Assembly (NCBI GenBank): GCA_038373865.1
Contig: JAXGGA010004485.1
Coordinates: forward strand, 23,848 to 87,847
Source: Uloborus plumipes
Lineage: Eukaryota; Arthropoda; Arachnida; Araneae; Uloboridae
Direction of reading: 5' to 3'
DNA length: 64,000 nt
How positions within the stretch are numbered: position 1 is the stretch's first letter; the number at the start of each line of letters is the position of its first letter. Positions 11,336-21,542 of the stretch are shown here, piece after piece. The translations under genes and the position numbers were made by a program. The notes under the pieces are model-generated. The model was not told the origin of the DNA, did not search any database, and saw only the letters and a list, made by a program, of their open reading frames with translations.

Positions 11336-11451
11336 TTTGGCGCGAGGTCTTTAAGGCGCAGGAACATTGGGCGCGAGGACTTATGGGCGCCCAGAAAATT
11401 GGGCGCGAGGACTTTTGAGCGCGCGGAACATTGGACGCAAGGACTTTTGGT
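11336..11451 (+). repeat. Short minisatellite, about four ~31-bp units
   Basis: Imperfect units of the form TTGGGCGCGAGGACTT.TG followed by GCGC.GGAACA repeat head to tail, the last one truncated. The block is much richer in GC than its surroundings. A 77-codon minus-strand frame across it results from the repetition and is not called a gene. Confidence 0.65.
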
Positions 11452-12269
11452 CAAAAAGTTAACCTGCACGACTTTTTTTTAACAAATGACCCATTATTAC
11501 TCAAATATTAAGTTGTATTACTTTCAAAAATTCTCGCACTAATTTGTCAGATATTTCAGTTTAAATCTTTCGGTTCAATATTTAGAACAGTTTGTTTAAG
11601 GGCGACATAAACTAAAGAGCAACTTACAAGATTGAAATATTTTATATATGGAATAGAAAAACCTTTATTGTTAACTTGTTAAGGCACTGTCTTTCCTAAC
11701 AATTCTTTTCTATACATTTTTATTATTTGTGCTTACACTAAAGGAAGAATTTGCTCTAGTTTAAGCACATAATGAGTCAATTAACTGATTAGAGAACTCA
11801 TCGACTCTTTAGTATTAAAATTTATTGGATCATTTGAATAACAACTTAGTGAATTTACGACTTTGATTCTAATAAAGATGTAAGTGTTCTTAGTTAGTAA
11901 AAATGTTATAATGTTCTACGTCGAATAAAATTTTCCAATTATATTTTCTCACTCCCTCCCATTATTTACAAAAGAATGAACATAGAGAACTTGTAATTTT
12001 GCAGTTACTTCATATCATTCTTCATAGCAGTTTTCTGCTTTTAGTTCAGCAAACTTTTTAAACACTAATATTTCCATGTCAAAAGAAAGTAGCATATAAA
12101 GTAATTAACAGCGATTTATCAACATTCATGGTTGTAGTGCAAGTGGCAACTCCAGTAGTAAATCATAATATTTGTTTTTACTTTATTCACTGATATCTAC
12201 CGCTTCATGTATATAGCAATTAAAAATGAAATTTTAAAACCATTTCGGAATAAAAGTCTGTAACTCTAA
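11452..12269. other. Unassigned AT-rich stretch
   Basis: No repeat ends, tandem structure or coding signal are seen. The region simply flanks the Helitron pair that follows. Confidence 0.35.
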
Positions 12270-12817
12270 TCTATATACATAAAAGACTACTTTTGTAAGC
12301 GTATGTCCGGGGTAAACTTCAAAACTACTGGACCGATTTTAACCACTTTTTCACCGTAGATAGCTGCAGTAACAGGGAGCAGGATAAGCTATAATTTATT
12401 TCTAAAACGCTTAGTTTAAAAAAGTTATTATGGAAAATAGTAAATTTCATAATCATTTCCCCATTAAATGATTAAATTTTCAGTTCATCGTTGCAAAAAT
12501 TTGTTGCCTGGTAACAACAATATAAATGGTGATCATAATGAAAATGTGAACCAAGGCTTCTCTGGAGTAAGTATGAAATTTATTGCTTTCTTAGGATTTT
12601 TAGATTCATCTGTGCCAATAATCACTAACGAGACTAAATAAAAAGATAATTGATTTTGGCAACAGTTAGAGAATAGAAAATGTTTATAGTCGAAAAATTT
12701 CCAAGTTAGGTACGTTAGATGTTTTCACCAATGTAGTCACAAGGATATAAACTAATGATGGGACATATTTTACGTGTAATGTTTGGAAATACTTGACTCC
12801 AGTGCGATTGATTTTTT

Positions 12818-13711
12818 GGGTGCGACAGAGAAACTTGCTGATTTTAATTGGATGCTAATTAGCAAGGAGCAGTCATAAAGGAGTGGGAATAGTCTCATTT
12901 TAAAGAGAGGGTCCTGAAGTTTTGTTATCTCATAGTTTAGCTGTCGCCATGCGTTGGACAAAGGAGCAACGAGCGTTCGCCGCCGAATCTTACTTTTCAA
13001 ATAATCTTTCGGTGGTCGCCACTCAACGTGCCTTCCGAACTCGGTTCAAAATTCAGCCCGTTGTTCCCATTCCTGGCTGGGAATCGACTGTTTGGTGGGT
13101 GAAAACATTCAGGGAAAGTGAGAGTGTGGCAAACAGAGTCCCAGGAGGTCAACGGATTTTCAGAACCCTAGAAAACGTCGAAAAAGTGAGGGAGTCGGTT
13201 TTGTGCTCTCCCAGGCGTTCGGCGCGTAAACATGCTGCTGCTTTGGGGATTTTTGATTGGACACTGAGACGAATTCTTCACAACGAACTCCAGTTTCATC
13301 CCTACAAACTTGCTGTGGTTCACCAGTTGAGTGATAACGTCTCCTTGAAAGGTGACGGACCGTGGCCGGCCCGCTCTTCCGATTTGACACTCTGTGACTA
13401 CTTTTTATGGGTGTTTCTCAAATCGATCGTTTACAACGACAAGTTCCGGACCCTGCAACGCCTGGAGAACAACATCCGGCTTGCTATCACCAACATCCCA
13501 TCAGTCGATATGCTCGAAAGAGTGCAACAAATCTAAGGTACATGAGTGCATCATTAACAGGGGCCGTCCTTCTTCCGATGTAGTTTTTAAATCTAACTAA
13601 TATAAAAATTCAGAATGGGTACCATATCTTTTAAAAAGTAGTAAACTGATGCATGATGTACTTTTCCCTTAGTTGACTTTTCAAGTCTGCAAGTTTCTCC
13701 GCCGCACCCTG
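12818..13711 (+). mobile_element. Deleted DNA transposon carried inside Helitron A
   Basis: The right end GCCGCACCCTG and a damaged left end (GGGTGCGACAGAGAAAC) are inverted repeats. Copy B, with intact ends and TA flanks, shows that this was a Tc1/mariner-like insertion. It contains a transposase frame lacking its catalytic centre. As all Helitron copies share the same insertion, it predates their amplification and now moves with them. Confidence 0.75.
12949..13536 (+). pseudogene. Core-deleted transposase, DUF4817-type
   Basis: The 195-codon frame is uninterrupted. I chose the ATG before RWTKEQRAFAAESYF because family members start there; an in-frame ATG lies 27 bp upstream. Residues 1-130 match the DNA-binding half common in arthropod transposases (VVATQRAFRTRF, SPRRSARKHAAALGI, RILHNELQFHPYKLAVVHQL). 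The frame then jumps to the C-terminal PARSSDLTLCDYFLWVFLK segment. In the family the catalytic region lies between these blocks, so the first catalytic aspartates are gone. It cannot be an active enzyme but might still bind its TIRs. It is labelled a pseudogene despite the open frame. Confidence 0.75.
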
Positions 13712-14486
13712 TACCAAGCTTATAACATTTCCGATTTACCTAAACATTATTTGTAGCTTGCAATTGTATTTAAGGTGTGTAATATAGTTTTTTAGTTTGT
13801 CCAGTCAGAAAAAATTGCCATTGTTTACAGAAGTAGCCATTGTGTGTATAGATATGCACTTTAGTGTTGAAAAATTCATGAACGAGTGTCACTAAAACAC
13901 CATACCCGGCCGAAACCCGGGCAGGGCCGGGTACCCGGCTAGTCTATATACATAAAAGACTACTTTTGTATGCGTATGTCCGGGGTAATCTTCCAAACTA
14001 CTGAACCGATTTTAACCATTTTTTCACCGTAGATAGCTACAGTAACAGGGAGCAGGACAAGCTATAATTTATTTCTAAAAAGCTTAGTTTAAAAAAGTTA
14101 TTATAGAAAATAGTAAATTTCATATAGTTTCCCCATTAAATGATTAAATTTTCAGTCCATTGTTGCAAAAATTTGTTGCCTGGTAACAACAATATTAATG
14201 GTGATCATAATGAAAATGTGAACCAAGACTTCTCTGGAGTAAGTGAAATTTATTGCTTTCTTAGGATTTTTAGATTCATCTGTGCCAATAATCGCTAACG
14301 AGACTAAATAAAAAGATAATTGATTTTGGCAACAGTTAGAGAACAGAAAATGTTTATAGTCAAAAAATTTCTAAGTTAGGTACATAAGATGTTTTCACCA
14401 ATGTAGTCACAAGGATATAAACTAATAATGGGACTTATTTTACGTGTAATGTTTGGAAATACTTGACTCCAGTGCGATTGATTTTA

Positions 14487-15385
14487 CAGGGTGCGACAGA
14501 GAAACTTGCTGATTTTAATTGGATGCTAATTAGCAAGGAGTGGTCAGAAAGGAGTGGGAAGAGTCATTTTAAAGAGAGGGTCCTGAAGTTTTGTTATCTC
14601 ATAGTTTAGTTGTCGCCATGCGTTGGACAAAGGAGCAACGAGCGTTCGCCGCCGAATCTTACTTTTCAAATAATCTTTCGGTGGTCGCCACTCAACGTGC
14701 CTTCCGAACTCTGTTCAAAATTCAGCCCGTTGTTCCCATTCCTGGCTGGGAATCGACTGTTTTGTGTGTGAAAACATTCAGGGAAAGTGAGAGTGTGGCA
14801 AACAGAGGCCCAGGAGGTCAACGGATTTCCAGAACCCTAGAAAACGTCGAAAAAGTGAGGGAGTCATTTTTGCGCTCTCCCAGGCGTTCGGCGCGTAAAC
14901 ACGCTGCTGCTTTGGGTATTTTTGATTGGACACTGAGACGAATTCTTCACAACGAACTCCAGTTTCATCCCTACAAACTTGCTGTGGTTCACCAGTTGAG
15001 TGACAACGTCTCCTTGAAAGGTGACTTACTGTGGCCAGCCCGCTCCCCCGATTCGACACGCCGTGACTATTTTTATGGGGGTATCTCAAATCGATCGTTT
15101 ACAACGACAAGTCCCGGACCCCGCAACGCCTGAAGAACAACATCCGGCTCGCTATCACCAACATCCCAATCGATATGCTCGAAAGAGTGCAACAAAACTT
15201 CAAATCTAGAGTAGATGAGTGCATCATTAACAGGGGCCGCCATTCTTCCCGATGTAGTTTTTAAATCTAACTAATACAAAAATTCAGAATGAGTACCATA
15301 TCTTATAAAAAGTAGTAAACTGATACATGAAGTACTTTTCCCTTAGTTGACTTTTCAAGTCTGCAAGTTTCTCCGCTGCACCCTG
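14487..15385 (+). mobile_element. Deleted Tc1/mariner-like transposon inside Helitron B
   Basis: Perfect ends CAGGGTGCG and its complement CACCCTG lie between TA dinucleotides (14485-14486 and 15386-15387). The inner TIR reads GAGAAACTTGC and its mate GCAAGTTTCTC. It is 899 bp and holds a damaged transposase frame. This copy defines the element's borders within the Helitron family. Confidence 0.8.
14618..15221 (+). pseudogene. Core-deleted transposase, copy B
   Basis: This shares the internal deletion of copy A but is also frameshifted after the PARSPDSTRRDYF segment, so its last ~60 codons fall into another frame. The N-terminal DNA-binding half (MRWTKEQRAFAAESYF...) is open. The shared deletion point shows that copies A and B descend from one already defective parent. 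Confidence 0.75.
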
Positions 15386-15615
15386 TACAAAGCTTATGAC
15401 ATTTCCGATTTACCTAAACATTATTTGTAGCTTGTATTATTATTTACGTGAGTAATACAGTTTTTTAGTTTGTCTAGACAGAAAAAATTACCATTGTTTA
15501 CAGAAGTAGCCATTGTGTATATAGATATGCACTTTATTGTTGAAAAATTCATGAACGAGTGTCACTAAAACACCATACCCGGCAGAAACCCGGGCAGGGC
15601 CGGGTACCCGGCTAG

Positions 15616-16127
15616 TCAAAAATAAAACGTTAGGAATTACAACACTTTTTATAACATTTGACTGGCTTTAATATACTTAAAGGTAATTATAGTCAAAGAG
15701 AAAACAAAGTTGAAAATCATAATAACAATAATTAATAATAATGAATTAACTAATAAACTACACAAAATTATTTTTGTTGACACTGTTTAGTTACAGATAA
15801 TTTTTAACGGATTGAAAAATGTGTTCTCTTTAAAATTCAAAATTAATATCTTTCGAAAGTTGAAAATGTTTTAGCTTCGTACAATAGGGTATTAAAAACT
15901 TAATGGAAAGTGCATGGGGCAAGAACATTTCTCAAATGGTACGAAATATTTAGTTTACAATCGATATTTATTAAGTGATGGTTCACCTGGACAAAATATC
16001 TTGACATAAAATGCAATGAAATTTAAACGAAGTTGCCATAATATATCAATCAAAAACTCTTCTTGAACATCCGATTGCAACGAAGAAGAGAGGTAAACAC
16101 CTAAGCGTCATAAACTATAGTCTTTTA
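15616..16127. other. Unassigned AT-rich stretch
   Basis: No repeat structure or coding signal was found between the Helitron pair and the small foldback that follows. Confidence 0.35.
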
Positions 16128-16274
16128 CTTTAAAATAGGCGTATCAAGGTCACAAACTTTGCGTCATCTCCACGGAAACCTAACTCAATAAACCTAAAAA
16201 TAAAAAAAAATGCCTTATCAGTTTCCATGGAGACGAGGTAAAATGTGTGACCTTGATGTACATATTTTAAAGTA
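16128..16274. mobile_element. ~145-bp foldback MITE
   Basis: The left part (ACTTTAAAATA..CG..TCAAGGTCACA...GGAAAC) is mirrored at the right (GTTTCCATGGAGACGAGG...TGTGACCTTGATG...TTTTAAAGT). The molecule is almost entirely inverted repeat with an A-rich centre. Its right end runs directly into the next MITE, which shares the TA. Confidence 0.65.
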
Positions 16275-17956
16275 GGGTGAGTTCTGGTAAGTGCGTCCAC
16301 GGGGTAAGTGCGTCCACTGGGAATTATATGAACACTGTCCTGAAATGGCTTCTGCAACACATCGACTATGTTAGATAACTGTCTAATGATAATTTCAATA
16401 GGTAGAATTCAGGCCTGGATTCAATAGACGAAACACAATCAGAGACAACTTAAATGTCTTCAAAAAAAAAAAAAAAAAAAACTCTAAAGTAAAGATTGAG
16501 AAGGTTTTGTTTCAATTTCTCTTGTAGTCGTATCAAGCAATTGAAGTCAAGAAACGCAAGTTGTTTCTTTTGAGTAATAGCTACTAATAACATACATGGG
16601 ATATTTTGATCAAATACACTAACTAAAATTTGTTTATATGACGGTACGCACTTTCCCTTTCTTTAAAGTAAGGTGGGGGCAAGTGCGTACCACTATCATG
16701 AGGCATATGCGTACTATTATGCGGAGCAAGTGCGTACCATTATGATGAGGCAAGTGTGTACCATCACGTGGCAAATTCGACTCTCGTAATTCACCTATAA
16801 TTTTGCTTATAACTCTTTTATAAGCCGATTATAAATCCGACGTCATTTCCATCAAGTATTTATATTTACATTTATGCGGCATAAGTTTTCAATTTTATTC
16901 ATTACCTCTGAAATATATTGGCTTTTAGATATCAGCTAGTAAATTTTTCGTTGAAAATAGCGATTATAAGCTATACTTAATTTAAACCAGAATGAAAAAT
17001 GAAGCAATGAAATTAAGGGAAACACTAAATAAGGAACCAACTGATTCAAAAAACGAAGATGGAGTAATGAATAAATTATATTTAAGAAAATTAAGAACAC
17101 CTTGTGAAAAACTATTTCAATGTACAAGGAAAAAAAGTACAAGTATCATATCATGATCAATTATTTTCTTTTTTTTCCTCTTTATTTTGTATTTTTTCTT
17201 ACTGCTGTTGATTCTAATAAGAAAAATATTTTAAAACCGTATTTATTCAAAAAAAAAAAAAAAGAAAAGAAAAAAAAAAGAATTGTTCACTCAGGTCACC
17301 TAAAGATTTACCATACAAATAGAATTAAAGAAAATCACAGGGGTACGCACTTACAACAACGCTATTGGACGCACATGTCTCATCTTTAAGAAGGGGTAAG
17401 TGCGAACCCTGGCTTAAACACAGACTGATTAATGTATTAAACCAAAATAAATTATGTAGACTATAAGTGATTATTACTAAATAAAAACAACTTACATTTG
17501 CTCACTTGGTCTTATTAAAAGGACAAATTGAGAATCACAGACACAACTCTCTCAATCTTCAAATCACAGTTGTTCGCAAGACACGTGGGATATCACTGAT
17601 TGCGTTTCATCCATACAAGCAAGTGCTGATCTCTAGTATTAGGAATTATCCCAAGGCAATTACCTAACATATTTAAAATGTGCCAGAAGTTTTTTCCTGC
17701 TCATATTTACATAATTTAAGGTGGACGCACTTACCCCGCTAGGTAGGGAAAGTGCGTCTTAGAATAGGTGTCATAAACCAGGTTACAAAACCTATGCTTA
17801 TGGTTTATTTGACATATTATATGCTTGAAAATCTTAGTAAAGGATCTGGAAAGAAAACTAAAAAAAAATTGTGATTGTACAAGATTTTTAAACAGAGCAG
17901 CATCCTTGAGAACATGAACTTTGAAAAAAAGGGTACGCACTTACCAGAACTCACCC
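16275..17956. mobile_element. 1.7-kb MITE with AAGTGCGT motif clusters
   Basis: Perfect inverted ends GGGTGAGTTCTGGTAAGTGCG and its complement are flanked by TA (16273-16274 and 17957-17958). The motif GTAAGTGCGTcC, or a close variant, recurs several times near each end and internally (16290-16320, 16650-16760, 17340-17410, 17720-17755, 17934-17944) in both orientations. No transposase is encoded. Clustered subterminal repeats suggest multiple transposase-binding sites, which is an inference. Confidence 0.75.
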
Positions 17957-18031
17957 TAACTGACTATTAGGTATAAAGCAGTGAGTAACCACCCCTAAGC
18001 AAGGGCTAAGGCAGGAACATGCAATACACCG

Positions 18032-18112
18032 CCAAATCGGCAATTTCGATCCATGGACTGCAGTTTCGTGCTTATTATGCACTCATCAGCGTGGAATATG
18101 AAAGTAGCCGAG
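18032..18112 (-). ncRNA. Hammerhead ribozyme H1 (type I)
   Basis: Minus-strand core: CTGATGA (18089-18083), stem II GTGC/GCAC closing loop ATAATAA, GAAAC (18067-18063), loop TGCA, then cleavage site GTC (18058-18056). Stem III is the two-pair AC/GT. Stem I has an inner helix CCACG/CATGG with one C-A mismatch, and an outer helix CCAACTCGGC/GCCGATTTGG with one mismatch in ten. All conserved catalytic-core nucleotides of the family are present. Cleavage would occur after the C at 18056. Confidence 0.8.
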
Positions 18113-18272
18113 TTGGAGGCAAAAATCCTCTTATAGAGCAAAGAGAGCCCGAGTCCTTCCTTAAAATTTACGAGTTGTACCGTACCAAGTGCGGTCGCTC
18201 GCTGGTATTCTAATTTCCCATTAGCTACCATTTTTTTTTTGACTCTCTTGCTCTACAAGAGGATTTTTGCCT

Positions 18273-18354
18273 CCAACTCGGCTACTTTCGTATTCCATGC
18301 TGAGGAGTGCAGTAAGCACGAAACTGCAGTCATGGATCGAAATAGCCGACTTGG
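18273..18354 (+). ncRNA. Hammerhead ribozyme H2 (type I)
   Basis: Core CTGAGGA (18300-18306; position 7 may vary in the family), stem II GTGC/GCAC with loop AGTAA, GAAAC (18320-18324), loop TGCA and GTC (18329-18331). One base is missing after the cleavage site, so the inner stem I is TCCAT/ATGGA with an unpaired G. The outer helix is CCAACTCGGC/GCCGACTTGG with one mismatch. It is probably weaker than H4. Confidence 0.7.
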
Positions 18355-18378
18355 CGGTGTATTTCACGACTATTAGGT

Positions 18379-19566
18379 GTCTTACTGTTTGTATTGTGCT
18401 CTGAAGACCAATCAAACATTGCCATGCCGACCACTGGGTTCGTCTTAGCAATAATTCGTTTTAAGCGTGTACAAATTAACGAGGTTTGGCTGTATAGGCA
18501 TACACAAAGGCTTTTTTTTCCTTTGGTAAGCTTTATTTTATCCTTTTATTCAATCAATTTACACGGATTATTATTTGCAATTTATCTCCAAAAGTTACAT
18601 ATCTTTCTTGTAGTTATGATACATTCGAATAAATGGAAGCATGTGTCTTAATACGAAGTATAAAATCTTCAAGAATAGTTTTATGGCTTCAAAAATAATG
18701 ACTTGTCCGTGTTGCGGGTTTGACAATAATCCTATAGAGAACTCTAGGTTTGACCATACGACTTCATATAAATATCAATTTAAATCAATTTTTCACGCTT
18801 CAAATTAGCTCTCGCAAACAATAAATGATGCAGAGTTTAAATTTATCAGTTTCGTAAAAGAAAAAATGCTCATAACTCTTTTTCTAATTCATTCAGGCAA
18901 TTCGAGCTTCGGTGCTTTGTAAAAAGCTCCGTTTAAGATAATTTAGTTATAGGCTCTCCAACAGTACAAAGTTGGGACATGTTAGACAATGTCTTTTGAG
19001 TAGAATGAGCAATCAAAAGCGAAAAATACGTCTTAAAGATGTGTGACAATTAGCTTCTACTTTAAGTAGTTTTTGCGATCATCAAAACTCGGCAATAGCT
19101 ACTAAAAATAAAAAACAAAAAAGAAAAGAGATGGTTGACAAACAGAACTCAAGAAAATGGTTCCTAAAATTTTCCCTTCACCCTGAGTTAGGTAAGAATG
19201 TATGTATATGAAGCTGTAGAGTGATGATAAAATTGAAGGAGAATTTTTATCATTTTTTGAAAACATTCCTTTTTTTTAAATTCTCGTTTAAAATTTTCAA
19301 TCTCAATTTTGATTGCGAAAACTGCAATTTGAATGTGTCGTGTCAGAAACAACTTCTTGTTTTCTGTTCAATGTAAATAAGTTTTTAAGAATTCTACGGG
19401 GCATTCTGTTTTAACTTGAATGACCTTTATTTTCCCTACCGTTCGTCGAAGATGAATAATTCCAAAGTTAAAAATGTTGAAAACGAGGTGCAGAGTAAAG
19501 ATAATAAAAGTTTGAAGTGAAAAGAAAAATCAAACAATACGAAACGTAACTTTTTATACGGAACCT
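18379..19566. other. Unassigned AT-rich stretch
   Basis: No TIRs, tandem repeats or coding signal were recognised. The 85-codon frame at 18394-18651 has no supporting evidence. Confidence 0.35.
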
Positions 19567-19994
19567 AGATCCCCTAACTTATGTTTAGGGAAATCAAGAG
19601 CATGATAAAACGATTCGAGCATAAAATCTTTGACATTAGCGCAACCAATATTCGCCGAGATATGGATCATAGCGTTTTGTGACTTACACCACTTTACACT
19701 GGCTGTCAATAACACGTTTTGGGGGGGAAATGTACCCACGGACGGCTTCAGTAGAATGCAAACCGGGCATTCTACCGAAAGGGAGATACGTTTCGATCTC
19801 ACTGTCAGCACTGGAAAGTAAAACTTTGAACTCGAATGTCTCGTCGAGTTTCAATGGCAAATCTATTCAAAAACATTTTCCATTGGGGTAATTTTGCAAT
19901 AGAGATTTATACTCCAAACATAAGTTAGGGGTATAAAGCAGTGAGTAACCGCCCCTAAGCAAGGGCTAAGGCAGAAACATGCAATACACCGATA

Positions 19995-20074
19995 ACTCGA
20001 CCATTTCGATCCAGGAACTGCAGTTTCGTGCTTATTATGCTCTCATCAGCATGGAATACGAAAGTAGTCGAGTT
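19995..20074 (-). ncRNA. Hammerhead motif H3, partly decayed
   Basis: Minus-strand CTGATGA (20049-20043), GAAAC (20027-20023), loop TGCA and GTT (20018-20016) in place of GTC; NUH rules allow GTT. Stem II is GAGC/GCAC with an A-A mismatch, an intermediate between the versions in H1 and H4. The outer stem I is a perfect AACTCGAC/GTCGAGTT. The inner stem I is CCATG/CCTGG with a mismatch. Activity is doubtful. Confidence 0.6.
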
Positions 20075-20401
20075 GGAGGCAAAAACCCTCTTATAAAGCA
20101 AAGAGAGCCAAAAAAAAAAAAACTGGTAGCTAATGTGAAATTAGAAATACCAGCGAGCGACCGCACTTGGTACGCTACAACTCGTAAAATTTTTTAGGCA
20201 GAGCTCAAGGTATAAAGCAGCGAGTAACCGTCCCTAAGCAAGGGCTAAGGCAGAAACATGCAATACACACAATACAATTGAGCTCTGCCTTAAAATTTAC
20301 GAGTTGTACCGTACCAAGTGCGGTCGCTCGCTGGTATTTCTAATTTCACATTAGCTACCAGATTTTTTAGCTCTCTTTGCTTTATAAGAGGATTTTTGCC
20401 T

Positions 20402-20486
20402 CCAACTCGGCTACTTTCGTATTCCATGCTGATGAGAGCAGAATAAGCTCGAAACTGCAGTCCATGGATGGAAATGGTCGAGTTGG
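20402..20486 (+). ncRNA. Hammerhead ribozyme H4, complete type I
   Basis: The best copy. Core CTGATGA (20429-20435), stem II GAGC/GCTC (20436-20439 and 20447-20450) with loop AGAATAA, GAAAC (20451-20455), loop TGCA, and cleavage site GTC (20460-20462). Inner stem I TCCATG/CATGGA (20423-20428 and 20463-20468) is perfect. Outer stem I CCAACTCG/CGAGTTGG (20402-20409 and 20479-20486) is perfect, with an internal loop between, as in natural fast-cleaving hammerheads. The very short stem III matches ribozymes known from Penelope-like elements. Self-cleavage is predicted after C20462. Confidence 0.85.
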
Positions 20487-20840
20487 CCGTGTATTACATA
20501 AGTTAGGGGATCTGAAGTTCATATGAATAGTTAGATCTCATACTTTTTGCACTTCATTTTGAACACTTTTTCTCTGGAAATATGAATCTAGGATGATCGG
20601 TTGTGAATATAAATGTCATGCAATGTAAAACGGAGCAATCCGTACTTTGCAGTTGTAGTGTGAGTGAAACCAAATGAGTATTTTCATTATTTATTGAAAT
20701 CTGCTTTTTTTTCCTTTGATTCTTTGAAATTTTCAATCTCAATCTTGATTGAGAAAACTAAAATTTGAATTTGTTAGAAACGATTTCAATGCTTTTTTTT
20801 TAATTTAAATAAGTTTTTGTGAATTGTATATTGTACGCTA

Positions 20841-21474
20841 GGGTGGGGCGAAAAATAAAAAGTTTTTCAGATCAACTTCTAATAGTTGCCAAAAGTTGTC
20901 TTTGGTGATAGTTAGCTTTTGTGCAAAATTTGAGAAAAATCGGTTAATGTCTTCAGGGGGCGCTGCGATCGCAAAGTTTTACCATAGCTTTGTTATGGAT
21001 TTTATGGTTAAAATATCAAAAAGAATGCCTTTAGTTAGACTCTTTGCATTTTTTTTTACTCAAAAGATGTTTTCATGCATTAAAAGCATATGAAAGGACT
21101 CCCAAACATTATTTTATATGATATATTTATATTTAAAAAAAATCATTTTTTTTCACGTTTTTGTTTCTTTTTAAATGCTCAAAATATAAATATATCATAT
21201 AAAATAATTTTTGTGAGTTATTTCATATGCTTTGAATGCATGAATATATCTTATGAGTAAAAAAAATGCAATGAGATTAGCTAACGGCATTGTTTTTTAT
21301 ATTTTAACCATAAAATCATGATAAAAGCGATGATAAAACTTTGCGATCGTAGCGCCCCCTGAAGATATTAACCGATTTCTCTCTTATTTTGCCCAAAAGC
21401 TAACCTTCACCAAAGACAACTTTTGGCAACTATTAGAAGTTGATCTGAAATTTTTTTTATTTTTCGCCCCACCC
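20841..21474. mobile_element. 634-bp foldback MITE with GGGTGGGGCG ends
   Basis: The ends GGGTGGGGCGAAAAATAAAA and their complement are flanked by TA (20839-20840 and 21475-21476). The inverted arms run about 280 bp inward, including the AGGGGGCGCTGCGATCGCAA block and its mate near 21345, leaving a short A/T-rich centre near 21150. No coding capacity. TA flanks point to the Tc1/mariner group. Confidence 0.8.
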
Positions 21475-21542
21475 TATTGTACGCATAAATACGGCTTGGT
21501 CAAAAACCACTTTGAATGTTACAATACGTTAATCATGAATAC

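Larger units (their letters stand above)
12270..13942 (+). mobile_element. Helitron copy A of a tandem pair
   Basis: It starts TCTATATACATAAAAGAC after an A. It ends with a GC-rich hairpin (ACCCGGGCAGGGCCGGGT) followed by CCCGGCTAG and T. A 5' TC, a 3' hairpin, CTAG and an A|T target are the Helitron hallmarks. Length is 1673 bp. No Rep/helicase is encoded, so it is non-autonomous. It carries a deleted DNA transposon (12818-13711). Copy B follows with no intervening base and a third copy lies at 59.6-62.3 kb. Confidence 0.85.
13943..15615 (+). mobile_element. Helitron copy B, abutting copy A
   Basis: Its TCTATATACATAAAAG start directly follows the CTAG of copy A, and it ends in the same hairpin plus CTAG and T. 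Like A it is 1673 bp long. Head-to-tail Helitrons without target DNA between them are expected from rolling-circle read-through. Differences from A are scattered substitutions and small indels. B is not autonomous either. Confidence 0.85.
17973..18367. mobile_element. Ribozyme-bearing mirror element 1
   Basis: A 395-bp element lies between two copies of GACTATTAGGT (17962-17972 and 18368-18378), an 11-bp target-site duplication. It consists of two copies of one module placed back to back: the left copy reads outward on the minus strand and the right copy outward on the plus strand. Each copy has an AAGAGGATTTTTGCCTCCAA stretch followed by a hammerhead ribozyme motif. Only the left half keeps the outer tail, from TGCAATACACC back to ATAAAGCAGTGAG. 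No protein is encoded. The duplication length suggests retrotransposition. Confidence 0.75.
19932..20495. mobile_element. Ribozyme-bearing mirror element 2
   Basis: A 564-bp element lies between two copies of ACATAAGTTAGGGG (19918-19931 and 20496-20509), a 14-bp duplication. It has the same mirrored layout as the element at 17973-18367: a minus-strand module at the left and a plus-strand module at the right. The centre is larger, with the ACCAGCGAGCGACCGCACTT segment present as an inverted pair around a partial third tail (20211-20275). Two insertions with different duplication lengths make this a repeated, mobile unit and not a local rearrangement. Confidence 0.75.
19567..20513. mobile_element. 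TIR element that received ribozyme element 2
   Basis: The left end AGATCCCCTAACTTATGT is mirrored at the right as ACATAAGTTAGGGGATCT. The right terminal repeat has been split by the ribozyme element, which duplicated part of it. Without that insertion the element is about 370 bp. No obvious target duplication is visible at the outer ends, so the superfamily is open. Confidence 0.55.
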
